Assembly: GCA_944326465.1 (NCBI GenBank)
Contig: CALVEB010000015.1
Coordinates: 1 to 47,877, forward strand
DNA length: 47,877 bases
Direction of reading: 5' to 3'
Origin: Candidatus Gastranaerophilales bacterium
GTDB taxonomy: Bacteria; Cyanobacteriota; Vampirovibrionia; Gastranaerophilales; Gastranaerophilaceae
Both the position numbers and the translations under genes were made by a program. Shown here piece after piece: positions 1-8,222 of the stretch; position 1 is the first letter of the stretch, and each line of letters begins with the position of its first letter. Below the pieces are notes generated by a model. It was not told the origin of the DNA. It searched no databases and saw only the letters and a list, made by a program, of their open reading frames with translations.

Positions 1-77
1 CATTTCATTCGCTAACAAATTCTTTTCCTCCCCCTTGGAGAGGATTGTGTAATGGGTTCCGTTGCGTTTTTGCGGGT
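1..77. repeat. 77-bp direct repeat, copy 1
   Basis: Bases 1-77 recur exactly at 289-365, an offset of 288 bp. The unit contains a C-rich/G-rich palindromic part (CCCCCTTGGAG) and ends in TTTTTGCGGGT. It lies in non-coding DNA and may continue left of the window edge. Confidence 0.9.
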
Positions 78-92
78 ACCCAGTGTGTAAAA

Positions 93-120
93 GTGGACTT
101 CGTCCACCAGACTTCGTCTG
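93..120 (-). repeat. Paired hairpin repeats (GTGGAC-TTC-GTCCAC and CAGAC-TTC-GTCTG)
   Basis: Two back-to-back palindromes lie at 93-107 and 108-120. They belong to a family also found, in either orientation, at 252-265 (shortened loop), 14820, 15162, 28170, 28242 and 29652. In the other orientation the core reads GTGGACGAAGTCCAC or GCAGACGAAGTCTGC and is usually followed by CTYTTACA and a sequence like ACTGGACACCCGC. The function is unknown; it may act as a hairpin or REP-like element. Confidence 0.8.
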
Positions 121-288
121 CCCCTCTCCGAGGGGGAGGGCTGAATTTCTTAGTGAGCCTGCGAACTTAGAAATTCGGGTGGGGGTTAGTTCGTTGGATG
201 CGCACATTAGTCGGGCACCGTATTTCTTTAGCGACCCCCAAGAGTATAAGAGTGGACTTGTCCACCCCCCACCTAGAATTTGTAAGCT

Positions 289-365
289 CATTTCATTCGC
301 TAACAAATTCTTTTCCTCCCCCTTGGAGAGGATTGTGTAATGGGTTCCGTTGCGTTTTTGCGGGT
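289..365. repeat. 77-bp direct repeat, copy 2
   Basis: Exact second copy of bases 1-77. The 211 bp between the copies hold the paired hairpins at 93-120, a further hairpin at 252-265 and a C-rich/G-rich palindrome near 121-140. The arrangement looks like duplication within a composite repeat rather than a gene. Confidence 0.9.
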
Positions 366-855
366 GCCCCATATAAATTACTTCCTCTATCTGTTTCGCT
401 GTTGCTTGTTCTCGTATTGACAATTCGTACTTCCTTTTTTATGCTCTTAACGACTCGTAATATCTCTTTACATTTCTTTATGTAGTCATTTTAATATACA
501 TTAGGTAATATTGTCAACTCTTTTTATTATACTATGCTTTATAATATATCTCTTTTCGTTGCTTTCACCTATGCTTTTATATTATACAACATTTTTTTAA
601 ACACTTCAAGCGAATGAGTTAGGTGGAGTTTTTACTATTCTCATCTTTATGGATTGATTTTTGACTCTATGTATATTTTTCTTTTGAGATCCCGCAAGGT
701 GACGATGCCCGTTGGATGCACTCTTTCCCGTTGCGGGATGACGTAAAGATGTTGGTGGGATGCCACTGTGCCCTTATGACCCCTCATCCTAACCTTCTCC
801 CCAAGGGGAGAAGGAATATAGCGGGCGCCGTTGCAACTTAGCGGGTATTCAGTGT
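366..855. other. Non-coding stretch with dispersed repeats
   Basis: No convincing gene is seen. Bases 366-640 are AT-rich; the minus strand has a promoter-like TTGACA (516-511) with TAAAAT 18 nt downstream but no good start codon after it. Bases 691-754 match, inverted, the block at 15093-15160. Bases 793-814 form a perfect palindrome, CCTTCTCCCC-AA-GGGGAGAAGG. The stretch ends in a repeat remnant (GCGGGTATTCAGTG) just before the stop of the minus-strand gene at 856. Confidence 0.6.
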
Positions 856-2730
856 TTAACTATTCTTCAATGCCCAGTACAATCTTATAAAAAAGCATGC
901 TACGTGTTGAATAGAGTCAACCCTTACCCACTGGCGGGTTGCTTTAAATCGTATAGCGTTTGTTGAGCGCGCCGGATTTTTATGCGCATAAGTCATCTCA
1001 GGCGCATTAAACAATTGGAACTGGCAAGCCGCAACTTTCTTACATGCCTGCAGTAATTCCTGTGCAAAATCAGTATTACCAAGTTTTTGGGCAAGATAAT
1101 ATGCGGCTACAAGTCCTTCGGAACGGGCACCGTCAGGGTAATAATGGTCGCCGTAATCATAATAATATCCGCCTTCAAAATCTATAAACGGACTGTCATC
1201 CGCTCTATACGTCTTTGACATCATTGTTTTTGCATCGTCAAAAACAAATTTAAGATAATTGTCTTTAATAAATTCAGGGTCATTACACCATTCTTCAATA
1301 GCTTGCATTAACCATGCGTCAGAAGGCAGTGCCGTAAATAAATCTTTATAAAAATTCGGACGGTCGTCAACTATCCAATCCAGTGCTTTTTTGGCCTGTT
1401 TACGCACTTCTTGTATCAACTCTACATCATCGTTAAAATGGTTTGCAAACAGTGCGAGCCCGAGCAATGCCTCTCCGGGGTAATAAAAAGAAAAGGTCTG
1501 GCGGCGTTCTATTTCATCCAATCTGAGTAAAGGCTGGCCGTCATTGTATGCAGGGTGGATATAGTATCCGTAAAATTCACCGCTTTTATGCATTCTGCTT
1601 AACAGATGTCTTGCGTAGCCCTTAATATATTCATCATAACTCTTGTCGCCGGTTGCAATTCTGTATTGCATAAATGCGATTAATGCAAGACCGGTACCGC
1701 CGAGTTTTGCTTTCTGGTTATAAAATGTATAATATCCGGTTTTACCTTTAATATCCTGTTCATGGCTTATAGAAACAGTAAAATCAAGTGACTTTTTAGC
1801 TGCTTCAATATATTTTTTATCACCGGTTTGAGAAAAAGCCCTGACAAGAGTAATTGTACCGCCGCTATGACGTAAATCGTTATAATAAAGGTTATCCAGA
1901 GGTCTGGTTGGGTGTTCATGGTCTTTGAAATTATCTTCTTTACAGTCATAGTAATACAAGAAACGGCCGTCGTCATACATGTTTTCAATAAGCCAGTCTG
2001 CTGACTTAATAAACTGGTTAAGCAAAATATTTTCGTCAAATCCGTTGTACAAAATGTTGCCGCGGTATAAAGGCACGCATTCGTTTTTATAGGTTACAAA
2101 GGCACGGGTTCTGAATATAAACCATTTAAGCTTATAGGAAGCGTGCAAAATATGCAGGCGTTCGGAAATTTTGTTTGTCATTTTGCCGATAGGTGAACGT
2201 TTTGCAAGGGTTTCCAGCGCCCTGCGCAGCCCCATCTGGCTTTGAACAACCGCATCTGTCGGCATATAATAATAGGAAGCAGTACTATCTTGCAATTCAA
2301 GTCCTGTAATTCCGGGTTCAAAACGATTATGGTTAAAAATTTTTGTATGCAGTTTGTCTAAATCTGTTTGGCGCCGCTCTATTATAAATTCTATCATAAT
2401 ACGACATTTGCTAAAGTTGCCGACTTCAAATTTATGAAAATTTTTATTTTCTCTCAATTTTTCAATATCTCTGTTTAAAGTGTTGACAAGGGTTTTACGC
2501 CTGCTGCCGTATCGTATCGGGGTTAAACCTTCCTGAAACATAGTGATATAAGTAAAAGAAATATCAGGATTAAAATCGTATATGCCTTTCAGGTTAATAC
2601 CGTTTATGTCAAGCGTTTTACCTGTACGCAATGCCTGACGTATTCTGAAAAGCAGCTCTGTCATCGGTTTAAAATTCTGCTTAAAGTATTCTCTGTCTAT
2701 ATCATTTTGCTTCTTAAAATCCATTTTCAC
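856..2730 (-). CDS. Alpha/alpha-toroid-like protein of unknown function (624 aa)
   Basis: A 624-aa soluble protein with no signal peptide or membrane segment. From about residue 230 it has regularly spaced helical pairs rich in Tyr, Gly and Asp, with a Trp/Tyr-rich stretch (YYDYGDHYYPDGARSEGL) near the C-terminus. This is typical of (alpha/alpha)6 barrels such as glycoside hydrolases or sugar epimerases. The first 200 residues are a separate domain; its FEPGITGLEL segment followed by a three-residue hydrophobic run faintly recalls AMMECR1, but this is weak. No catalytic residue can be assigned. The start follows an AT-rich tract with no clear Shine-Dalgarno. It is divergent from the broken nitroreductase gene 90 bp away. 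The fold call is inference; the enzymatic role is open. Confidence 0.6.
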   Translation of the reverse strand: MKMDFKKQNDIDREYFKQNFKPMTELLFRIRQALRTGKTLDINGINLKGIYDFNPDISFTYITMFQEGLTPIRYGSRRKTLVNTLNRDIEKLRENKNFHKFEVGNFSKCRIMIEFIIERRQTDLDKLHTKIFNHNRFEPGITGLELQDSTASYYYMPTDAVVQSQMGLRRALETLAKRSPIGKMTNKISERLHILHASYKLKWFIFRTRAFVTYKNECVPLYRGNILYNGFDENILLNQFIKSADWLIENMYDDGRFLYYYDCKEDNFKDHEHPTRPLDNLYYNDLRHSGGTITLVRAFSQTGDKKYIEAAKKSLDFTVSISHEQDIKGKTGYYTFYNQKAKLGGTGLALIAFMQYRIATGDKSYDEYIKGYARHLLSRMHKSGEFYGYYIHPAYNDGQPLLRLDEIERRQTFSFYYPGEALLGLALFANHFNDDVELIQEVRKQAKKALDWIVDDRPNFYKDLFTALPSDAWLMQAIEEWCNDPEFIKDNYLKFVFDDAKTMMSKTYRADDSPFIDFEGGYYYDYGDHYYPDGARSEGLVAAYYLAQKLGNTDFAQELLQACKKVAACQFQLFNAPEMTYAHKNPARSTNAIRFKATRQWVRVDSIQHVACFFIRLYWALKNS

Positions 2731-2820
2731 ATAATAGCATAACTTTTAATAATTAATGTACATAGAATGGTCTATTTTTTCTCTAAAAAATGTTGTATAA
2801 TGGAAAAAAAGGAGGTTTAT

Positions 2821-3327
2821 ATGAATACAATATTTACAAGACGCTCAATAAGAAGATTTGAGAACAAACCGGTAGAGACAGAAAAGCTTGACAGAATAGT
2901 AAGGGCAGGCATGCAGGCGCCTTCTGCTCATAACAGGCAGCCTTGGGAATTTTTGGTCATTACTGATGAAGATGCCAAAAAGGCCGCAGGTAAAATGACA
3001 CCGTACAGCGGCATGGCGGCTCATGCCGGTGCTGTTATTATTATTTTGATGAATAAAAAAACAGGCGATTTTGAAAATAATTTGTTTATTCAACAGGATT
3101 TAGGCGCTTGTACTGAAAATGTTTTGCTGCAAATAGCGGAAGAAGGCCTTGGTGGCTGCTAGATTGGCACTTATCCTAATGAAGATAATGTACGCAATGT
3201 AAAAGAATATTTCAATCTGCCGGATTATATAGAGCCGTTTTCAATAATTGCGCTCGGATATTCGCCGGATGAAAACAGGTTTATAGACAGGTATAAACCG
3301 GAAAAAGTACATTATAACAAATGGTAA
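2821..3327 (+). pseudogene. Nitroreductase-family gene interrupted by an in-frame TAG
   Basis: The ATG at 2821 follows a good GGAGG (2811-2815). The reading frame encodes a nitroreductase-type FMN oxidoreductase: an early RRSIRRFENKPV, then MQAPSAHNRQPWEF, a classic family signature. Codon 114 is TAG (3160-3162), exactly where the family usually has Trp in a GLGxCWIG-like motif. The frame then stays open (IGTYPNEDNVRN to EKVHYNKW) and ends at TAA 3325-3327, giving about 168 residues, the usual family length. One G-to-A change from TGG explains the break. Many other genes here end in TAG (for example the one ending at 6724), so recoding is unlikely. It is a recent nonsense mutation, a sequencing error or strain variation. 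A TATAAT lies at 2796-2801. Confidence 0.85.
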
Positions 3328-3333
3328 TACAAA

Positions 3334-3360
3334 GCGCCCGCTAAATAATTTAGCGGGCGC
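3334..3360. terminator. Strong hairpin between convergent genes
   Basis: A perfect 12-bp stem, GCGCCCGCTAAA / TTTAGCGGGCGC, with a TAA loop. It sits between the broken nitroreductase gene (+) and the gene ending at 3380 (-). T-rich sequence follows on the plus strand after a short gap, so it probably ends plus-strand transcripts and may serve both directions. Confidence 0.75.
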
Positions 3361-3379
3361 AACACTTTTCTCTTCTTTT

Positions 3380-3730
3380 TTAACCTGCCAGAGCGTCGCA
3401 TACGTAATCTGACATACGGTCAAACATATCGTGGATAGGTTTTGAAATATCAAATGTAATCTCTTTGTTTATCTGTGCAAGTTTGTCATCTATAGATACA
3501 ACTTTTGCTTTTTGCGGTTCAACAACTGTAAATTGATTTTGTTCGATTTGTTTTAACAGGTTAATCGAAAAATCCTGAACGGCATCCACCATTTGCATAT
3601 TTTTTGCCGCCGTTGACAATAGAGTATCTCCTAATTCTTCACCGTACTCGTACTCTCTGATAATTTCCTTGCAGATTAAGTTTGACATTAAATTTGCATC
3701 GAGAGCCGTTTTTTCAGTTTGTGAACGCAT
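3380..3730 (-). CDS. Hypothetical protein, 116 aa
   Basis: A soluble, mostly helical protein that I do not recognise. The N-terminal half (LDANLMSNLICKEIIREYEYGEEL) looks like an amphipathic helix pair. The middle holds a short basic-hydrophobic stretch (VVEPQKAKVVSID) and the C-terminus is acidic-helical. Translation start is well supported by GGAGG at 3745-3741, about ten bases before the ATG. It is transcribed alone: xerlike gene upstream on the same strand starts from its own promoter and a strong hairpin lies downstream. Codon use matches the neighbours. No function can be given. Confidence 0.7.
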   Translation of the reverse strand: MRSQTEKTALDANLMSNLICKEIIREYEYGEELGDTLLSTAAKNMQMVDAVQDFSINLLKQIEQNQFTVVEPQKAKVVSIDDKLAQINKEITFDISKPIHDMFDRMSDYVCDALAG

Positions 3731-3862
3731 TTATTTATTACCTCCGTTTTACTAATCCCGGTAAAATATTAGTCGGAAGTCATGGTCAAAAACTTTAGTA
3801 TAAAACATCATTTGTTACAGTTTGTTAACAAAAATTTTTAAAAAAGCCGATTTTGCAATATT

Positions 3863-4777
3863 TTATGCCCTAGGGTGGGTTTCGTTATAAACTTCCTTTA
3901 AGTGCTGGCTTGATACATGGGTGTAAATCTGTGTATTAGAAATACTTGCATGGCCTAAAAGCTCCTGTACAACCCTTAAATCCGCGCCGTTTTCTATTAA
4001 GTGAGTTGCAAAACTGTGTCTGAATACGTGTGGAGTCACGTGTTTCGGCAGATTTATTTTTTCGACAACTTCATTAATAACATTTCGGATAGTCTTTGTC
4101 TGCAATCTATAGCCTGTATTATTAATAAAAACAGGGGAATCCTCCTGTTCCGGCGGCAATCCGTAACCTCTGGCGATTAATGGTCTTGCTGTTTCAATAT
4201 ACCGCTCCAGATAAGATTTTGCTCTGTCTGTCACAAGCACTATTCTTTCTTTAGCACCTTTACCAAAAACCCTTATTTCATTATTCCGCAGGTTCAAATC
4301 CCCGAAATTCAGACCTGACAATTCAGAAACACGCATTCCGGTTGCCCACAAAAGTTCCAGAATGGCGCGGTTGCGATATCCAGCCGGTGTCTCTATCTTT
4401 ATATTATTAAGAATTTGTTCGACTTCATCAGGGGTTAAAAACTTAGGTAATGTTTTCGGGCGTTTGGGAGCATTCAAATTCATTGCCGGATTGGCGTTGA
4501 CCTTGCGCTCTCTGTATAAAAATTTGTAAAATGTTCGCAAGGATGCCACTTTTCTCGCTATTGTTGTTTTTTTATAATTAAATTTCTGGATAAAGTGCAA
4601 ATATTCCCGAACTTTGGAAAAGTTTACATTTGCACAGTCTTCCTCATCCATCCAGACTAAAAAACTTAATATGTCTGAATGGTACGCTTTTGCCGTATGG
4701 CCGGAAAAATTACGTTCTACTATCAGGTATGTTGTAAAATCTTCCAGATCTTTTTTTGAATTTGTATTCAATCCCAT
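3863..4777 (-). CDS. xerD: Tyrosine recombinase, XerC/XerD family
   Basis: A 304-aa site-specific recombinase, the usual Xer length. An N-terminal SAM-like DNA-binding domain covers about residues 10-95, and the catalytic domain follows. The tyrosine-recombinase residues are visible: Arg in ATGMRVSELSGL, Lys in GKGAKER, the H-x-x-R pair in HVFRHSFATHL, His in LLGHAS and the nucleophilic Tyr in QIYTHVS. Xer proteins resolve chromosome dimers at dif during division. A second Xer is at 23922-24779, so the pair probably forms the XerC/XerD heterotetramer; which is C and which is D cannot be told reliably from sequence alone. The start has only a weak AAGG. The gene is divergent from the TPR gene, with an overlapping promoter at about 4808-4817. 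Confidence 0.88.
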   Translation of the reverse strand: MGLNTNSKKDLEDFTTYLIVERNFSGHTAKAYHSDILSFLVWMDEEDCANVNFSKVREYLHFIQKFNYKKTTIARKVASLRTFYKFLYRERKVNANPAMNLNAPKRPKTLPKFLTPDEVEQILNNIKIETPAGYRNRAILELLWATGMRVSELSGLNFGDLNLRNNEIRVFGKGAKERIVLVTDRAKSYLERYIETARPLIARGYGLPPEQEDSPVFINNTGYRLQTKTIRNVINEVVEKINLPKHVTPHVFRHSFATHLIENGADLRVVQELLGHASISNTQIYTHVSSQHLKEVYNETHPRA

Positions 4778-4807
4778 AATTTGCCTTGTTGCTTTTTTCT
4801 AATATGT

Positions 4808-4817
4808 ATTATACAAT
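4808..4817. promoter_or_regulatory. Overlapping divergent -10 elements
   Basis: The 81-bp gap between the Xer gene (-) and the TPR gene (+) holds TATAAT on the minus strand (4813-4808) and TACAAT on the plus strand (4812-4817). The two promoters probably compete or are jointly controlled. The -35 boxes are not clear. Confidence 0.45.
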
Positions 4818-4858
4818 ATTATCAGGTAGATGTGAATAATTTAATAGCAGGAGAAAAT

Positions 4859-6724
4859 ATGAATTATAAGAAACTTTTATTATCATCAGTTATCGTCACT
4901 GGTATGCTGTTGGTTTCATCACAAACTTTTGCAACCGAACTTCAAGCAGGTGTTGCAAAAAGCCAGACTAACAAAGCTCAAGTTCAGCAGCAAGCTGCAA
5001 AAAGAAAATACGGTGATATTGAAAAACTTATAGAATACAATCATTACAAAGAAGCAGAACAAAAACTTGAATATATCTTAGAACGTAATCAAAAAGATAT
5101 TGATGCTCTTGCTTTGCGTGCTGTTTCCTGGGCAAAACAACATAAACTGGAACCTGCTCAAAAAGAAATTGACAAGTTAATCAAAGACAATCCAAACAAC
5201 CCGATTTTGCACTACGCACAGGGTATTGTCTATATGAACCGTCAAACATCTTCCGACGTTGATTATATTAAATCAATAAGAAACCTGAACAATTCCGCTA
5301 TTAAAGAATTTGTAACAGCTGTAAATATTGATAATACTTATTACGCAGCATATAACGCAATGGGCGTTGCAACTTTGAAACTTGGAAACAAAGCAGATGC
5401 TAAAGATTTATTCACAATTGCAACCGACATAAACCCGCAATACGCTACGGCTTATGACAACCTTGGTGTTCTTGAAATGATGAACAACAACCTTGACGGA
5501 GCCGAAGAATATTTTCAAAAAGCTTTAAAATATAATACAACAAACCCGACATCCATGTATCACATGGGACAGGTAGAAGCAAGACGCGGCAACTATTCAA
5601 AAGCCTTAACATGGATTAACCACTCTGTCCATATTAACCCGAATTCCGCTCCTGCTTTGAATTTGCAAGGTGAATTATATCTTAAACAAGGTAACCAGCC
5701 GGCAGCGTTGAATTCCTTCAACAAAGCTGTTCTTGTTAAACCTGAACACTCTGCTTCATATTTAAACCTTGCTAATGTATACGAAAAAAGAGTTGATAAC
5801 GAACTTGCAATTGAAAAATTAAAGACTCTTATCGCAATTAACCCTAACTATCAGGAAGGCAAATTGAGAATTGCCGATATGTCTTTAATCGAAAGAAAAT
5901 ACGAACAGGCTCTTGATTATTATTCACAGCTTGTAGGTGATGATACTTACAATCAAGATGCAATAATCGGGCTTGCCAATACATATTACGAAATGTCAAA
6001 AGATCACGCTGACAGTTTTGAAGTGACTACAAACAAAGAATTATATATCGCTTATGAATATATAAATAAAGCTATTGAACAGACACCTGATGATTTAAAA
6101 CTTCACTTAGCAAAATTAAAACTTTCGCAGCTTGTTCACATGCAGGAAATGCCTAAAGAAAGTCTTGATTACATTATCAAATCAGCAGGTAATACTTTGA
6201 TGGATTCTGTTATCAAAGGCGAAGCATATCTCACTATGGGACGTGAATCTGATGCGGTTTATACTTTTGAAAATGCTATAAACTTTGCGCAGGATGTTGA
6301 TGATTGTTTATACTTAGGTGAAATTCTTGTTCACTTAAAACAATTCAGAACAGCAAGAACAGCGCTTAAAAAAGCGTTAATGAAAGATCCTGACAACCTC
6401 ATTGCTAAAAACGGCATTGGATACATTGATCTGTGTGAACTTAAATCAAATGAATTCTTTGATGTTGCAAAAAGACAGTTTAAAGAAAAGAATTACGCAT
6501 CTACAATTGAATACTGTAACAGAGCAATCGACTTTTATCACAACAATGCCGAAATCGCCAAGTTGAAAGCAATGGCTTATGAAGAAGAACCAAACTATCA
6601 GGGTGCTGTAAAATACTATACACAATACCTTGCATTCAGCCCTAATGCAGCTGACAAAGCCGCTGTTACTAAAAAAATAGAAAAATACAAACGTAAAGCA
6701 CTAAAACAGAACACTAAAAAATAG
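4859..6724 (+). CDS. Exported tetratricopeptide-repeat protein
   Basis: Read from the ATG at 4859, preceded by AGGAG, the protein has 621 aa and a clear signal peptide (basic MNYKK, hydrophobic core, likely cleavage after SQTFA). An in-frame start further upstream at 4781 would bury the signal and is disfavoured. Most of the mature chain is TPR helical pairs with the usual spacing of small and aromatic residues (for example AYNAMGVATLKLGNKADA, AYDNLGVLEMMNNNLDGAE and SAPALNLQGELYLKQGNQ), so it is likely a periplasmic scaffold for protein interactions. The C-terminus is Lys-rich. A small gene starts 6 bp after the stop and engB follows, so the three may be co-transcribed. The partner is unknown. 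Confidence 0.85.
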   Translation: MNYKKLLLSSVIVTGMLLVSSQTFATELQAGVAKSQTNKAQVQQQAAKRKYGDIEKLIEYNHYKEAEQKLEYILERNQKDIDALALRAVSWAKQHKLEPAQKEIDKLIKDNPNNPILHYAQGIVYMNRQTSSDVDYIKSIRNLNNSAIKEFVTAVNIDNTYYAAYNAMGVATLKLGNKADAKDLFTIATDINPQYATAYDNLGVLEMMNNNLDGAEEYFQKALKYNTTNPTSMYHMGQVEARRGNYSKALTWINHSVHINPNSAPALNLQGELYLKQGNQPAALNSFNKAVLVKPEHSASYLNLANVYEKRVDNELAIEKLKTLIAINPNYQEGKLRIADMSLIERKYEQALDYYSQLVGDDTYNQDAIIGLANTYYEMSKDHADSFEVTTNKELYIAYEYINKAIEQTPDDLKLHLAKLKLSQLVHMQEMPKESLDYIIKSAGNTLMDSVIKGEAYLTMGRESDAVYTFENAINFAQDVDDCLYLGEILVHLKQFRTARTALKKALMKDPDNLIAKNGIGYIDLCELKSNEFFDVAKRQFKEKNYASTIEYCNRAIDFYHNNAEIAKLKAMAYEEEPNYQGAVKYYTQYLAFSPNAADKAAVTKKIEKYKRKALKQNTKK

Positions 6725-6729
6725 CAAAA

Positions 6730-6987
6730 ATGAAAAAATTTGATATTCGCAAATCTTTTGAAGATTTTTGGAAAGAACCCTTGAGTATTTTAACCGAGGG
6801 TTTATTCCAACTTGTGAACATTCAGACAAACATTTTTTGCCAGAAGCCTTCTGTAACAGTTGATATGATAAATAAAAAAGCACAGATAACAGTTGTTAAT
6901 AACGAGAAAATGTACAACTTATTTCAGACAGTGCTTTATAAAAAGCGTTTAAAAGAGCAGCGTGAAAAGGCGCTGTCAAACAAATAG
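6730..6987 (+). CDS. Hypothetical protein, 85 aa
   Basis: A small basic protein between the TPR gene and engB, starting 6 bp after the former and ending 9 bp before the latter. It has no signal peptide or membrane helix. The N-terminal part (FEDFWKEPLSILTEGLFQLV) is a likely amphipathic helix, and the C-terminus (YKKRLKEQREKALSNK) is a charged helix. There is no Shine-Dalgarno of its own, so translation may be coupled to the upstream stop. It is not recognised as a known family, and the function is unknown. Confidence 0.6.
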   Translation: MKKFDIRKSFEDFWKEPLSILTEGLFQLVNIQTNIFCQKPSVTVDMINKKAQITVVNNEKMYNLFQTVLYKKRLKEQREKALSNK

Positions 6988-6996
6988 GCAGGTGTT

Positions 6997-7569
6997 ATGA
7001 CAAATCTGAAGTATATGCAGGCAAAATTTCTAATCAGTGCAGAAAAGCTTTCTCAGTGTCCGGATTATACTCTGCCTGAATATCCGTTACTCGGGCGCTC
7101 CAATGTCGGCAAATCATCTTTTATAAACGCTCTTGCCAACAACAAAAAGCTGGCCAAAACATCAAACACTCCCGGAAAAACCAGATTAATAAATTTTTTC
7201 AATTTTTCAGATAAATTTATGATAGCCGATTTACCGGGGTATGGCTATGCAAAAGTTTCAAAAGAAGCCCAGAACCGCTGGCAAAAATACTTAGAAGAAT
7301 ATCTGCTTGAACGTAAACAAATAAAATCGCTTATTCAGCTTATAGACGGCCGGCATGAAATCCAGAAAAACGACTATCAAATGCGTGAATGGGTTGCGGC
7401 GTATAACTTACCTGTAATGACTATTGTAACAAAAATGGACTATGTTCCGCACTCAAAAACTCTCAATGTCGTCAATTATGTGAAAAAAGAATTTGGCGGA
7501 GATGTTCTTCCTTTTAGTGCCGTCGATAACCGCTATAACGAAAAAATTCTTGAAACATTAGAATATTAA
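6997..7569 (+). CDS. engB: Ribosome-biogenesis GTP-binding protein EngB/YsxC/YihA
   Basis: A 190-aa small GTPase of the TrmE-Era-EngA-YihA family. The motifs are clear: G1 GRSNVGKSS, a Thr-rich G2 region (SNTPGKTR), G3 DLPGYGYA (diagnostic for EngB) and G4 TKMD in place of the more usual TKAD. EngB acts in large-subunit ribosome assembly in the cytoplasm and is essential in many bacteria. The start has a weak GGCAGG upstream. It is the last gene of the probable operon from 4859 and converges on the minus-strand gene ending at 7579, with only 9 bp between the stops. Confidence 0.93.
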   Translation: MTNLKYMQAKFLISAEKLSQCPDYTLPEYPLLGRSNVGKSSFINALANNKKLAKTSNTPGKTRLINFFNFSDKFMIADLPGYGYAKVSKEAQNRWQKYLEEYLLERKQIKSLIQLIDGRHEIQKNDYQMREWVAAYNLPVMTIVTKMDYVPHSKTLNVVNYVKKEFGGDVLPFSAVDNRYNEKILETLEY

Positions 7570-7578
7570 TGAAAAACG

Positions 7579-8103
7579 CTATTCCTCTTTACTGTCAGGA
7601 TAAATAACTCTGCAATAGCCTGTAGATGTTATATTTCTGTACCACATCCAGTTGTCCTGAGTACCATCCATAAAATATTCACCAGTTTTTGTGTTTATTT
7701 TTACTGTACGCATATGGTGTCTCACAGACCACTCCCACAGAGGATCGTATAACCGAAGAGTTTTATTATCACTCTGCAATCCCGCACGATCAACCTTTTT
7801 TAACTTATCCATTTTATGTGGTTTGTATATTTTGTGCATTGTGTTTGAATACAAACGACCGTTTCTCATAACAAAATAGTCATTGTATTCCTCAAAATCA
7901 TCAACACTTCCATCTATTCTTTTCGCATAACATTCAATAACAGATCCTTCCGGCAACGGATATGAGAATGATTGCCCTTTAGTCAAAACTGTTAAATCTT
8001 TTTTGGCAAGAATGTCATGAGGACATGTCAAATCTGTTCTCGCCTGCGCTGTACCACTTATAAATAACAAGCCTAAAAATGCCATTAATAAATATCTTTT
8101 CAT
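7579..8103 (-). CDS. Small exported protein of unknown function
   Basis: From the ATG at 8103 the product is 174 aa with a signal peptide (MKRYLLMAFLGLLFISGTAQA, likely cleavage before RTDL). The frame is open further upstream to 8202, but that would put 33 extra residues before the signal; AAGGAAA just before 8103 supports the shorter form. The mature protein has three Cys and several Trp/Tyr residues (LYDPLWEWSVRHHMR, NWMWYRN), as in a compact periplasmic or surface domain. It is not recognised. It converges with engB and diverges from the leaderless gene at 8223. Confidence 0.7.
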   Translation of the reverse strand: MKRYLLMAFLGLLFISGTAQARTDLTCPHDILAKKDLTVLTKGQSFSYPLPEGSVIECYAKRIDGSVDDFEEYNDYFVMRNGRLYSNTMHKIYKPHKMDKLKKVDRAGLQSDNKTLRLYDPLWEWSVRHHMRTVKINTKTGEYFMDGTQDNWMWYRNITSTGYCRVIYPDSKEE

Positions 8104-8186
8104 AAGTCTTTTTCCTTTTTCATATAACTCCAAACTTATTATAGCACAAATTCTGCCTTTGGTAAAATTTGTTAACATAAACAATA

Positions 8187-8215
8187 TTAACATTTCCTTC
8201 AACCTATGCTATAAT
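8187..8215 (+). promoter_or_regulatory. Near-consensus sigma-70-type promoter giving a leaderless transcript
   Basis: TTAACA (8187-8192), a 17-bp spacer and TATAAT (8210-8215). The predicted transcription start, about 7 nt after the -10, falls on or next to the ATG at 8223, and no Shine-Dalgarno is present. This is the best -35/-10 pair among the leaderless-type starts in the window. Confidence 0.7.
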
Positions 8216-8222
8216 CTGGTTG

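Noticed and set aside
62-485. Two overlapping plus-strand open frames of 92 and 95 codons
   Set aside because: They run through the 77-bp repeats and hairpins, have no ribosome site and encode repeat-derived residues.
340-520. Minus-strand open frame after a TTGACA...TAAAAT promoter-like pair
   Set aside because: No usable start codon in frame and it runs into the 77-bp repeat; kept only as a note.
3160-3162. TAG as a recoded sense codon
   Set aside because: Several intact genes in the window end in TAG, and no neighbouring gene has an internal TAG.
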